Positions 42,411 through 51,134 of a DNA stretch of 61,088 nt are shown here, piece by piece. Position numbers and translations under genes: made by a program. Under the pieces are notes generated by a model, which saw nothing but the letters and a program-made list of their open reading frames with translations, made no database searches and was not told the DNA's origin. Location of the stretch: assembly GCF_001399685.1 (NCBI RefSeq), contig NZ_JTHN01000015.1:1-61088 (forward strand). The letters run 5' to 3'. The first letter of the stretch is position 1. Each line of letters opens with the position of its first letter. Source of the stretch: Paenibacillus sp. A3 (GTDB lineage: Bacteria > Bacillota > Bacilli > Paenibacillales > NBRC-103111).

Positions 42411-44123
42411 TCACCGGTGAATGAGGCTTTGAAATAGCCGGTAATATTCTTGCGCCACGTCGGACCACGTACGCTGCAGCGTTCCCCGTAGGGCGGCTTT
42501 CTCTTGGAAAACCAAGGAATGGCGGTTCCGGTAGAGCTGCGCGATGGCGGCGGTCATTTCGGGCACCGAGTAAGGATCGAACGTGACGAACGCATTCATA
42601 TCGCCGATGACTTCTCTGGCGACCTCGATCCGGCTGATCGCTACCGGCGTATCGACGGTCAGAGATTCGAGAATCGGGAAGGGACAGCTTCCTTCGAAAA
42701 GCGTAGGCACGATCGTTCCCGCTGCATACTTATACAGCGAAGGCATGTCGCCGGACGGGAGTCTTAAGTAAACGATGCTGTTCAAAGCTTCATGATCCCG
42801 GCACTGTCCGAGCACGGCGGCGATTTCGTGCTCCAGCGGTCTGTGGCGGTAATGATCCGTCAGAACGAGCTTCAGCTTGGAAGCCCGGCCTTCGGGGGAC
42901 TGCCTGTAATTCAGAAAAGCCTCCAGCAGCCGGTCATGATTTTTATGCGCCCGGATGATGGAAGGGAACACGAGATACTCCCCGTACAATTGATGCTTGC
43001 TGCGAAAAGTTTCTTCGGCCAGCAATCCCAGATTGCGGTATTCCTCCACGGGGGCGGCCAATCGGATCACCTGCGTTTTATGAAGCGGGAGCTGCAAGTA
43101 GCCGAGGCCCTCATAATTTTGAACGTATGCCGAGTTGAAGACCACTTTAACCGCTTTGTTCGCCATGGCATGAACGATCGCGTCCAAGCCTTGAACTAAT
43201 TCCGGATGCTTGCGGACGTACAGCTCCCGAAAATGCGTGTACACGAGGTCGTGAATGCATAAAACGACCGGACGCTCAAGCTGCAAGGCCATATCCATTC
43301 CTACATAAGGCACGCACCAGACGTCAACCGGGAGATGTTGGTTCAACCAGGGTACGCTTGGAAAATGATGCATAAACAGCCTGTTCGGATAGAGCGTGGC
43401 GAAGGCTTGGAACAATTTCTCCACTTCCGAAAAATTATGCTCCGTCGTCGCGACGTGGATCATAACGTCCGGAGCGTTCAACAGCAAGCCTTCTGTCAAT
43501 CGGACGACAAAGCGCCCGATGCCTTCCCCGTCCAGATGGATTTTCGGCTGGTACCCGAGAAACATACCGATATGCTTAATGGATGACGCATGAGGCAGCA
43601 GAGGCGCAGCTAACGGCGGCACGGTATGAATCTTCTCCTGAAACTCCCCGGATTCGATAAACCTGCAGAGCAGACGGATCCGGGGCAAGCCGAGCGAGAG
43701 ATGGTGAATGTGGCTGTGAAGTCCCGGCACATCGGGCTGGCGCAGCAGCAAGTCTTGATATAAGCAATAGACGAATTCCACATCCGTCACATGATGAATG
43801 CGGTGAAACGTACCGATGAACGTCGTATGGGGATATTTCGCCGGAGACTGGGACGGGCTGTACAGACGTTCGGCTTCGCCGCTTTGCAGGAAATAGAGCA
43901 AGAAGTTGGTTTTCGGCACGCCGGCGTTCAGCCCGTTCAAATGCGAATGAAATCCTTCCGGATCGGCGTCCCGGAAAAAGAACTGCCGGTACAGTTCCCA
44001 GATGAACGCCTCTCCTTCCAGCAGCAGCAGATTGCGCAAAATGTCTATAAAGCGGAGCGTCGGCGCTTGCTTCAGCTTTTCCGCAAAGCGGGCGCTGCCC
44101 AATCTTAAGTTGATCATGTCCAT
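42411..44123 (-). CDS. GT4 glycosyltransferase with two N-terminal DUF4214 repeats
   Basis: 570 residues. Residues about 30-170 contain two DUF4214-like units: FIWELYRQFFFRDADPEGF...FLLYFLQSGEAE and FVYCLYQDLLLRQPDVPGL...LLCRFIESGEFQ. The GT-B half starts near 185 (IGMFLGYQPKIHLDGEGIGR) and has the GT4 C-terminal markers FPSIIRAHKNHDRLLEAF and GTIVPTLFEGSCPFPILES (the E-x7-E site). A soluble or peripheral enzyme adding a sugar, probably mannose or a derivative made by ManC/GMD. DUF4214 units occur in surface proteins and glycosyltransferases and may bind glycan or protein. Confidence 0.83.
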   Translation of the reverse strand: MDMINLRLGSARFAEKLKQAPTLRFIDILRNLLLLEGEAFIWELYRQFFFRDADPEGFHSHLNGLNAGVPKTNFLLYFLQSGEAERLYSPSQSPAKYPHTTFIGTFHRIHHVTDVEFVYCLYQDLLLRQPDVPGLHSHIHHLSLGLPRIRLLCRFIESGEFQEKIHTVPPLAAPLLPHASSIKHIGMFLGYQPKIHLDGEGIGRFVVRLTEGLLLNAPDVMIHVATTEHNFSEVEKLFQAFATLYPNRLFMHHFPSVPWLNQHLPVDVWCVPYVGMDMALQLERPVVLCIHDLVYTHFRELYVRKHPELVQGLDAIVHAMANKAVKVVFNSAYVQNYEGLGYLQLPLHKTQVIRLAAPVEEYRNLGLLAEETFRSKHQLYGEYLVFPSIIRAHKNHDRLLEAFLNYRQSPEGRASKLKLVLTDHYRHRPLEHEIAAVLGQCRDHEALNSIVYLRLPSGDMPSLYKYAAGTIVPTLFEGSCPFPILESLTVDTPVAISRIEVAREVIGDMNAFVTFDPYSVPEMTAAIAQLYRNRHSLVFQEKAALRGTLQRTWSDVAQEYYRLFQSLIHR

Positions 44124-44157
44124 ACGACAACCTCCCTTACCATGAATTATCTTGCCG

Positions 44158-45504
44158 TTACAGCAAGCCGAGATGGGCCAGGCGCTGCTCGATCAAGCGG
44201 CCGACGGCAGAGGGCGAATACCGGCTGCGGATCGTCTGCTGTCCGGCAGCCGCGATTCGGCTTCGCCACCCGGCATCCCGTACCAGATTGCGCATATGCC
44301 CGGCCGCCTGGCCGATGTCGGGATCGGCCCACACTTGATGGGCGCCGTAAGGCCCGTGATCCGTTCCTACTTGTACGAGTTTATACCCCACCGTACAGGA
44401 GTTTTCCGGGGTCATGAAATCCGTATTCCCCGACCAGTGCGTGCCGATCACCGGCTTGCCGAGATACATGGCTTCCGCCAAGCCGAGACCGAAGCCCTCG
44501 GCACGGTGCAGCGAGACGAAGCTGTCGGTGCAGGCGATCAGGGCGTTCACTTCATGACGCGGAAGCGTGCGATCCATGATCATAATTTGGGGGAAGCCGG
44601 CTGTCACGCGATGCAGAAGGGCCATATCGTCCGGCTTCACCCCCGCATTGTTCACTTTGACGACGAGACCGGCCGACGGATCGTCCCTCCCGAAAGCCGC
44701 CTTGAACGCTTCAATGACGGCGAGGGGGTTTTTCCGTTCCTGGAAGCTCTGCGTGTCGTACATGGAGCAGAACAGAAACCGGTTGTCCGGCAAGCCGAAG
44801 TAGGTCCGGTTCATCGCCGCATCGTAAGCTACCTCGATGCCGTGCGGGATATGGATGACGGGAATCGGAGACCTTTTGGCTATATTGGCCGCCACATAGG
44901 TGGAGGGCGCCCACACCTCCTGCAAGAATTGGAAGCCTTCGGCGTAAAAGTCGGGAAGCTCCGGAAGCTCCCAATGCCAGAAGCCGATATTGTAGCGCCC
45001 GTGCAGAAGGGAAGCGCCGAAGTGGTCGACGACATGCTTCAGCGTGTTCCCGTTAACGTGGAAAATGTTCACGTTATAGGCAGGTGCCTGCATTTCTTTA
45101 TGCGTCCACGTCATATCTTCGTTGCGGTAATCTCCGTATACAGGGCAGTTCAATATCCCGAACGGAATGTTCGTCGCCTGCAGCGCCCGGGCAGCTAACC
45201 GGCCGGATTCGCCGATGCCGGTCTCCGCGCGGATTAACCCGACCAAATTCACCCCGATAGCGGGAGGGGCTGCAGCGGATGGCGAAGGGGAAACGGCCTT
45301 GGTCTCCTTAGGCCGGCGGGTACGCAAGGACGGGAGCCGCTTTTTCCGCTTGCGGCTTACGCTTTTTCGATGCCGGCGAAGACCTGCACGGCTTTTCTGG
45401 AGCGCCTTCTTGCGCTTCGGCCTCTTGGAGGCTTTGGACAAGGTCCGCTTGTGGCTCCGGGAGCCCGAAGCGCGCCGGGATTTCTTCTTTCGCATGTCTT
45501 TCAT
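44158..45504 (-). CDS. GT4 glycosyltransferase with Lys/Arg-rich N-terminal tail
   Basis: 448 residues. Residues 1-68 are a highly basic tail (KKKSRRASGSRSHKR, KRPKRKK, RKRKKR), followed by a Pro/Ser/Ala linker. The GT-B domain starts near residue 83 (GVNLVGLIRAETGIGESGR) and holds SMYDTQSFQERKNPLAVIEAF and LHRAEGFGLGLAEAMYLGKPVI, the GT4 donor site with the E-x7-E motif. The tail is not part of the fold; it could bind nucleic acid, polyanionic glycans or the spore surface. ManC and GMD are next to it, so GDP-mannose-derived sugars are likely donors. Confidence 0.83.
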   Translation of the reverse strand: MKDMRKKKSRRASGSRSHKRTLSKASKRPKRKKALQKSRAGLRRHRKSVSRKRKKRLPSLRTRRPKETKAVSPSPSAAAPPAIGVNLVGLIRAETGIGESGRLAARALQATNIPFGILNCPVYGDYRNEDMTWTHKEMQAPAYNVNIFHVNGNTLKHVVDHFGASLLHGRYNIGFWHWELPELPDFYAEGFQFLQEVWAPSTYVAANIAKRSPIPVIHIPHGIEVAYDAAMNRTYFGLPDNRFLFCSMYDTQSFQERKNPLAVIEAFKAAFGRDDPSAGLVVKVNNAGVKPDDMALLHRVTAGFPQIMIMDRTLPRHEVNALIACTDSFVSLHRAEGFGLGLAEAMYLGKPVIGTHWSGNTDFMTPENSCTVGYKLVQVGTDHGPYGAHQVWADPDIGQAAGHMRNLVRDAGWRSRIAAAGQQTIRSRYSPSAVGRLIEQRLAHLGLL

Positions 45505-45537
45505 CTCCAGACTGGAATGGATCTGCAGGCCGCCGCC

Positions 45538-46491
45538 TTACGGGAAAGAGCGCCAATAATTCAGAAGATCTTTGAGCGTCTGGTCCAATGGAATTTCCGG
45601 TTTCCAGCCGGTCGTCTCATGGAATTTCCGATAGTCTCCCAGCAATATTTCCACATCCGACGGACGCAGACGGGCCGGATCGATCTTGATTTCGATTTTT
45701 ATCTTGCTGAGCGCAAGCAGCTTCTGAAGCATCTCTTCGATCGTGATGCAGGAGCCGGAAGCGATGTTGTACGTTTCCCCGGGTACGCCTTTCTCCAGCG
45801 CCAGCCAATACGCGCGTACGACATCCCGGACGTCCGTAAAGTCCCGCTTGGCTTGCAGATTGCCGACATAAAGCACCGGGGGCTGCTTGCCTTTTTCGAT
45901 ATCGGCAATTTGCTTGGAGAAATTCGAAGTGACGAAGTTTTCTCCCCGGCGCGGTCCCGTGTGATTGAAGGTCCGGGTGATGACGGTGTGCAGACCGTAG
46001 CTTTTGTAATATTGATAGCCCAAAAACTCCTGCGTTACTTTGCTGACGGCATACGGGCTGAGCGGCCGAAGCGGGTTCGTTTCCTTAATAGGCACCTCGT
46101 AGGCTTCGACGTGGCCGTATTCCTCGCTGGAGCAGGCGATTTGAATTTTGCAGTCGGGCTTGATCCGCCGGACGGCTTCCATGATGTTGATTTGGCTGGC
46201 GGCATTGTTGTAGATCGTATCGATCGGAGAGTTCCAGGAGGTCGGCACGAAGCTTTGGGCGGCCAGATGGAAAATCCGGTCGGGCTTCACGCTTGCGATC
46301 AGGGCCTCGACGGAAAAAGGATCGCGCAGCTCGCATTCGACCAATTCGACCAATTGAAGATCCTTTAAGTGCTTGATGTGATCCAGTCGGCTTCGCTGGC
46401 GGATCGTCCCTACGACATCATGCTCCTGCAGCAGATATTCCGCCATATGGCTTCCGACAAAGCCGGAAATCCCCGTAATAAGCACCTTCAT
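45538..46491 (-). CDS. gmd: GDP-mannose 4,6-dehydratase / GDP-4-keto-6-deoxymannose reductase family SDR
   Basis: 317 residues from ATG 46491, after AAAGGAGG. KVLITGISGFVGSHMAEYLL is the Rossmann motif; CSSEEYGHVEAYEVPIKE and LSPYAVSKVTQE give the Ser, Glu and YxxxK active site; RTFNHTGPRRGENFV and VGNLQAKRDFTDVRDVVRAY are typical of GMD/RMD enzymes. GMD makes GDP-4-keto-6-deoxymannose, precursor of rhamnose, fucose and perosamine. The short length and SSEEYG motif also fit the RMD reductase, so the exact step is open. It sits between manC and GT4 genes. Confidence 0.8.
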   Translation of the reverse strand: MKVLITGISGFVGSHMAEYLLQEHDVVGTIRQRSRLDHIKHLKDLQLVELVECELRDPFSVEALIASVKPDRIFHLAAQSFVPTSWNSPIDTIYNNAASQINIMEAVRRIKPDCKIQIACSSEEYGHVEAYEVPIKETNPLRPLSPYAVSKVTQEFLGYQYYKSYGLHTVITRTFNHTGPRRGENFVTSNFSKQIADIEKGKQPPVLYVGNLQAKRDFTDVRDVVRAYWLALEKGVPGETYNIASGSCITIEEMLQKLLALSKIKIEIKIDPARLRPSDVEILLGDYRKFHETTGWKPEIPLDQTLKDLLNYWRSFP

Positions 46492-46514
46492 AAGTTCGTT
46501 ATCCTCCTTTAACG

Positions 46515-47522
46515 TTACATAAATTTCTGAGCGTCCCGGATATGCTGTTCGTGGGCTTTGTTGCATACGAGCAGGCCGTCGGGGGTCGTGACAATGATTA
46601 AATCTTTGACTCCGATGACGACGGTCTTCAGGTTCTCCGTATAGACAATGCTGTTGCTCGTATAGAGAGGGGAGGCGTCTCCCATCACGATGTTTCCTTG
46701 GTCATCCGGTTGATGAACGCGTTCCAGCGAGGTCCATGAGCCGATATCGTCCCATTCGAAATGAACGGGGATCGTATAGATCGACGAAGCTTTCTCCAAG
46801 ATGGCGTAATCCACGGATATTTTGGGCAAACGCGAATAGACGTCTTTCCACTGCCCGCCGCATCCTTCGAGCAGCGTCCACATATCCTTTTGGCTGCGGC
46901 TCATATAGTGGGCGATGGTCGAGGGCTTCCAAATGAAAATGCCGCTGTTCCAGTACACGTTCTTTTGCTCGATCAATTGCTTGGCCCGCTCCAGGGGGGG
47001 CTTCTCGATAAAGGCTTTCGCCGCAAGCGCCGGCCCCTCGGCCGTCGGCTCTTCCGTCACGATATAGCCGTATCCGGTTTCCGGCCGGGTCGGCGCGATT
47101 CCCAAGGTAACGATAGAATGGCCTGACCTGGCGACGGTCTCCGCTTGCTTCAACGCCTCCCACAAGCTGTTTCCTTCCGGGATATATTGATCGGACGGGG
47201 TCGTCACCAGAACGTCGTCTTCCCCTTTTTGCAAAAAATGCAGCGCCGACAAAGCGATGCAAGGAGCCGTATCCTTCGGTTCGGGCTCTATAATGAGGTG
47301 TTCCTGCTTCAGCTCGGGAATCTGCTCGTGAACAATGCTGGCGTATTGCTTTGTCGTCACGACATAGATGGACGTACCCGGCACATACTGGAGAAATCTG
47401 CGGTACGTTTGCTGCAGCATGGTTTCTTCGGAGGTTAGGGAGAGGAATTGCTTCGGCTTCGATTTGACGCTGCGCGGCCAAAATCTCGTTCCTTGTCCGC
47501 CGGCCATGATCATGATTTTCAT
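46515..47522 (-). CDS. manC: mannose-1-phosphate guanylyltransferase
   Basis: 335 residues from ATG 47522, nine bases after AAGGAGG. IMAGGQGTRFWPRSVKSKPKQF is the nucleotidyltransferase signature (shown as GGQGTRFWPRS plus KPKQF), and AFIEKPPLERAKQ, YWNSGIFIWKP and EWDDIGSWTSL are the usual sugar-binding motifs. It makes GDP-mannose from GTP and mannose-1-phosphate. The phosphomannose isomerase domain of two-domain ManC proteins is absent, as in ManC1-type enzymes. Coupled with gmd 23 bases downstream. Confidence 0.9.
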   Translation of the reverse strand: MKIMIMAGGQGTRFWPRSVKSKPKQFLSLTSEETMLQQTYRRFLQYVPGTSIYVVTTKQYASIVHEQIPELKQEHLIIEPEPKDTAPCIALSALHFLQKGEDDVLVTTPSDQYIPEGNSLWEALKQAETVARSGHSIVTLGIAPTRPETGYGYIVTEEPTAEGPALAAKAFIEKPPLERAKQLIEQKNVYWNSGIFIWKPSTIAHYMSRSQKDMWTLLEGCGGQWKDVYSRLPKISVDYAILEKASSIYTIPVHFEWDDIGSWTSLERVHQPDDQGNIVMGDASPLYTSNSIVYTENLKTVVIGVKDLIIVTTPDGLLVCNKAHEQHIRDAQKFM

Positions 47523-47625
47523 CGGTCTCATCCTCCTTATGCAGTTAATCATTCCGCCTCCGATTAATATATTGGGGCGGGCCGGTTCATCGGAACGTCG
47601 ACTGTCCCCCGTACAATCGTACAAA

Positions 47626-48792
47626 TTACAAGGAATACCCGCGATAACGGTAATGGGCGGAATGGAATACAGCCAAGTAATTCCTGGCAATATCGTCCCA
47701 GGAAACCGTAGGGTCGTTCATGCCCAGGACAGCGGATTGCTTGTAGCGCGCGTAGTTGTCAGCCAAGCTCTCCATCGCGCGGGTCATATCGTCCGGCGAT
47801 TCGGGGTTAAACCAGGCTACTTCCGCGCTCCGTCTCACCAGATGCTCACGCATGACCGGGATGTCCGAGCATAAGACCGGCGTTCCCATGCTGAGCGCCT
47901 CCTCCACCGGATAGCTGCCTCCTCCCTCGGAAAGACTTGGCATAATCAGGGCGTAGGCGTTTTTGATTAGCGGAGCGACCAACTGGTCCTGCACCAGCCC
48001 GAGCGGGAAGACGTCTCTATCGATCTGGAGCCCCAATCTTTTGATCAGCGAGACCAAGGTCGGAATCGAAGCCAGTTCCGGCCAGTGGGGCGGAACGCTT
48101 CTTAGCATCTCCGTATTGTAGCCGATCAGAAAAAGCGGGTGCTGGCTTCGGCGGGAGAAGCGCGAGTAGGCGAGAAGCAGATTGTAGTGGTTTTTGTGCG
48201 GAGAGGTGTTGGCCGGATAAATGAAGTAGGGGAACGGGTAGCTCTGGGCGAGTGCGGAATCCAGCGCCGGCTTCTCGAAATATTTGGACGGTGAAATCGC
48301 ATGCTGAATCAGAAAGGCGGATTGGCAGACCGGACCGAAATGCGCGACGAGTCTCGACTTCACATACTCGGAAGAAACGACGACGTGCGTGCTTCGTTCC
48401 AGCCAGCCCTTGGCTTTCTCCCAATGCTCGCGAACAACCGATCCCGGCGTGAACGGCGGCACGTAATCGAAGATGGTGGCATCGTGGAACGTAATGACGG
48501 TCGGCTTGTGAAAGTCGACGAACGCCGGGCCGTGCGGCCAAAATACGTACACGACGTCGCAATCGGCAATGCACGAATGATTCGGGGTGTTCCGAATGTC
48601 CTCTTCGCTGTATACAATGCTCACTTTGGGATGCAGCTGCGTATTGACTCTGTCTTTAAAACCGGTCTGAGCCGACAGGACGACCCGGACAAATTGCACG
48701 TCAGGCTGCCGGGCAAGCGCCGTCGCCAAATTCGTCAGCAGCCTGCCCCCGCCTCCGATGGAGAACATGTAGCTCCATATCAATATTTTCAT
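47626..48792 (-). CDS. GT4 family glycosyltransferase
   Basis: 388 residues from ATG 48792, after AAGGAGAG. GT-B fold: MKILIWSYMFSIGGGGRLLTN at the N-terminus (first glycine-rich loop; 21 residues, core SIGGGGRL), YPANTSPHKNHYNLLLAYSRF starting the donor half (core NTSPHKNH), then MPSLSEGGGSYPVEEALSMGTPVLCS with the E-x7-E motif. First gene of the leftward GDP-sugar operon; a sequence similar to its upstream region recurs before manC. Probably a mannosyl or deoxymannosyl transferase. Confidence 0.82.
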   Translation of the reverse strand: MKILIWSYMFSIGGGGRLLTNLATALARQPDVQFVRVVLSAQTGFKDRVNTQLHPKVSIVYSEEDIRNTPNHSCIADCDVVYVFWPHGPAFVDFHKPTVITFHDATIFDYVPPFTPGSVVREHWEKAKGWLERSTHVVVSSEYVKSRLVAHFGPVCQSAFLIQHAISPSKYFEKPALDSALAQSYPFPYFIYPANTSPHKNHYNLLLAYSRFSRRSQHPLFLIGYNTEMLRSVPPHWPELASIPTLVSLIKRLGLQIDRDVFPLGLVQDQLVAPLIKNAYALIMPSLSEGGGSYPVEEALSMGTPVLCSDIPVMREHLVRRSAEVAWFNPESPDDMTRAMESLADNYARYKQSAVLGMNDPTVSWDDIARNYLAVFHSAHYRYRGYSL

Positions 48793-49046
48793 TCCGTGAT
48801 CTCTCCTTGAGCGCAAAGTTTGTCAGGTTTGTGTATTCGTATGTACTAACATATGGGATAGGCCACTTCATCGGCACGACGTATGTCCCAGCCGGAATAA
48901 TTTTGTCGGGACCCTAATTTTCGTACAAATGAAAACCTGCCATCGATGGATGACAGGCCGCAGGAGTTGACGAAAAAATTTTCATCGCACAGAACAGGCG
49001 AATAACCTTGCCAAGCTTTTACCCATATACTGGACCCATGTAATGG

Positions 49047-50087
49047 TCAATGGGTGTGCAAATAGGCTGCGTATTGCAGCGGACGCTTATAAACCTCGTC
49101 TTGGCCGGAGATCTGGTCGTAGATCTCTTTTTGCGGCTTGCCGTTCACCTCGATGATCCACAGCCGCTCGCCGTTGTCCAGCGCAAAATCGACGCTAAGC
49201 TCGCCCAGATGAAGGCCTGTGCCCGACTCTACGGTTTGCGCGGCTCTCAGACTGATGTCGCGTATCGTTTGAAGGAAGGCGTCGGCCTTCTCCTGCGGGT
49301 ACAAATGGCGAAGCACTTCTTCGGACAAACAAACTTGGGCGCAGATGCTCGTATTAAAGCAGCCCTTGTGAGCGATCCGGCTAACGACGTTCGTTACGGA
49401 CCATCCCCCTGACTCGTCTTTTTGAACAAGCGCCCGGATATCGAAAACTTGTTCATTCCATTGCTGCAATTCGACTCCTTGTTGGATGAGGTAATGGGTG
49501 GACCCAAGAAGCTTGTTAAGCTTCTTTTGACTTTCCGGGACGTCTGCAGCGATAAATTCCGGTAAAAAATAATGCTGGCTAATATGAATTTCCCCCGACT
49601 CCTTCGCCTCCACACGGTATACCCCTTTCCCTTGATGACCGTTGCAAGGCTTCACATACAGTACTTTATGAGTTTTCTGCAGCTGTGCCGCGGTCTCCCG
49701 GTCATAAGGAGCGGTTTCGGGCAAATAAGGAGCGAGCGTTTGGCTTAATAGCTTGTAGATCTCGTATTTGTCGAATCGATTTTGCTGATTGAAGCATTTG
49801 TTGCTCCCGATGAGGGTCTTCAGTCTTTGGTGGGTCGTCTTTTTCGTATTGTAGCAGCGGTTATATATCACTTCGGGGAAAGGAAACCGGTGCTGTACCC
49901 ACTTCCAGTTCGAATGATGGAGGCCGAGGATGCTTTTCCGCTTCCAATCGATCTCGGACGGTGTGAAACAGAATAGTCTCATATGGTCCGCTTTGCAGGC
50001 AAGATATTTGCTCAGGACGTACTTCCTTTGCTTGGAGTTCGCGACCATGATGCCGAAGGTTTTGACGGTACCGCTTTTCTTCTTCAT
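49047..50087 (-). CDS. YheC/YheD family endospore coat-associated ATP-grasp protein
   Basis: 346 residues, start after AAGGAGAAAGC. The N-terminal domain begins TFGIMVANSKQRKYVLSKY; PEVIYNRCYN and FNQQNRFDKYEIYKLL lead into an ATP-grasp domain with LYVKPCNGHQGKGVYRV and RLWIIEVNGKPQ. YheC and YheD are spore-coat-associated in Bacillus subtilis and needed for normal germination or spore coat; the substrates they ligate are unknown. It is divergent from the collagen-like gene at 50.3 kb, another spore-surface candidate. The broken copy at 36.8 kb shows the family was once larger here. Confidence 0.85.
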   Translation of the reverse strand: MKKKSGTVKTFGIMVANSKQRKYVLSKYLACKADHMRLFCFTPSEIDWKRKSILGLHHSNWKWVQHRFPFPEVIYNRCYNTKKTTHQRLKTLIGSNKCFNQQNRFDKYEIYKLLSQTLAPYLPETAPYDRETAAQLQKTHKVLYVKPCNGHQGKGVYRVEAKESGEIHISQHYFLPEFIAADVPESQKKLNKLLGSTHYLIQQGVELQQWNEQVFDIRALVQKDESGGWSVTNVVSRIAHKGCFNTSICAQVCLSEEVLRHLYPQEKADAFLQTIRDISLRAAQTVESGTGLHLGELSVDFALDNGERLWIIEVNGKPQKEIYDQISGQDEVYKRPLQYAAYLHTH

Positions 50088-50294
50088 ACGCTTTCTCCTT
50101 TATCGTTTTAAAGTGAGTTGTAAACAAGGTATGTAGACGCATGGAAAATGAATGGACAACAACACAATCTGATCGAAAACAGGCATGTGCAGGAGACAGC
50201 AAAAAAAAATCGGGATGACATGGGCACTCGCCCTGTCTAAAGGCGTATGCCGTGAGTACATTGTTTGTGAAATCAAAAAGGAGAGTGAACACGT

Positions 50295-50828
50295 ATGGGT
50301 AGAATACCGGGCCCTCCAGGGCCTCCAGGACCACAGGGTCCACAAGGACCACAAGGACCGCAAGGTCCGGCGAGGATCACCGCATTTGCTTTTCTGTGCA
50401 GTACGGTAGACCAGAATGTTGCCGCAGCGGCAGCTCCGGGTGGGCAAGGCGGGGTCGTTACCTTCAACAATTCGCTGATCAATGGAACGGCGATTACTTT
50501 CACCCCGACCTCAACCATCAACATTCTGGAAACCGGCATTTATCATATCAATTGGGAGGTGTTCCCGACTGCAGGGAATAGCGCGTTCGGATTGTTCTTC
50601 GATCCGGACGGCGCCGGTCCGGTTCCGGCTAGCCTGGTCCTGTGCAGCAATTACGGCACCAATGCAGGAAACCAGCCTTATACGGGGCAGGTCGTCGCTA
50701 ACTTGACGGCCGGCGGCGTGCTGACGTTGAACCGGATTGACAATACGGGCAACGTGGTATTGCAAAGCACCATCGGAGGCGGCACGCCGGTCGTAAGCGC
50801 ATCGCTTTATATCGAGAAGCTAACCTGA
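50295..50828 (+). CDS. short collagen-like spore-surface protein with BclA-type head
   Basis: 177 residues, start after AAAAAGGAGAG. Residues 4-26 are seven collagen triplets (GPPGPPGPQGPQGPQGPQGP). The 150-residue remainder is beta-rich: FNNSLINGTAITFTPTSTIN, GIYHINWEVFPTAG and VVSASLYIEKL are typical of the TNF/C1q-like C-terminal domain of BclA and similar exosporium filaments, which form trimers. Expected on the spore surface. A basic coincidence with YheC/D next door supports spore expression. It lacks the Thr-rich triplets of the 9-kb protein, so stalk glycosylation may be lower. Confidence 0.8.
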   Translation: MGRIPGPPGPPGPQGPQGPQGPQGPARITAFAFLCSTVDQNVAAAAAPGGQGGVVTFNNSLINGTAITFTPTSTINILETGIYHINWEVFPTAGNSAFGLFFDPDGAGPVPASLVLCSNYGTNAGNQPYTGQVVANLTAGGVLTLNRIDNTGNVVLQSTIGGGTPVVSASLYIEKLT

Positions 50829-50975
50829 CGGGTGGATTGAGAATCGCGCCAGAGCCCATCGATACCCGCAAGGAAGAGCATAAGCGGCGTTCCCGCGTAG
50901 AGCAGGGCGCCGCTTAGGCCGCCGAGCAGCAGCAGAGGAGTCGGGCCGGCCGTTCGGCAATCTGTCACAAAAAAG
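50829..50975. other. non-coding gap, possible membrane-protein remnant
   Basis: No start or ribosome binding site. On the minus strand one frame reads TPLLLLGGLSGALLYAGTPL, which looks like a membrane-transporter fragment, but it is too short to assign. Confidence 0.25.
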
Positions 50976-50978
50976 AGG

Positions 50979-51007
50979 TTGATTCCTTTCCCGCAGAGTG
51001 CTATATT
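50979..51007 (+). promoter_or_regulatory. sigma-A promoter of the rbs operon
   Basis: TTGATT, 17-base spacer, TATATT. The first LacI-type operator begins five bases after the -10 box, on the expected transcription start. Confidence 0.75.
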
Positions 51008-51012
51008 TTATG

Positions 51013-51026
51013 TGTAACCGGTACCA
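51013..51026 (+). promoter_or_regulatory. RbsR operator O1
   Basis: TGTAACCGGTACCA, an imperfect palindrome around the central CG, as in LacI/GalR-family sites. An identical copy lies 88 bases downstream. Confidence 0.75.
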
Positions 51027-51100
51027 TATACTTAATCAGGTTAGAATCTTTATTACTTATAAAATGCAATAGCATCATTTGGAATTTTTTTTAATCCATA

Positions 51101-51114
51101 TGTAACCGGTACCA
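51101..51114 (+). promoter_or_regulatory. RbsR operator O2
   Basis: Second identical TGTAACCGGTACCA, 20 bases before the rbsR start. Two sites 88 bases apart, about eight helical turns, permit looping. Confidence 0.75.
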
Positions 51115-51134
51115 CATGGCAGGGGTGAGGAAGT

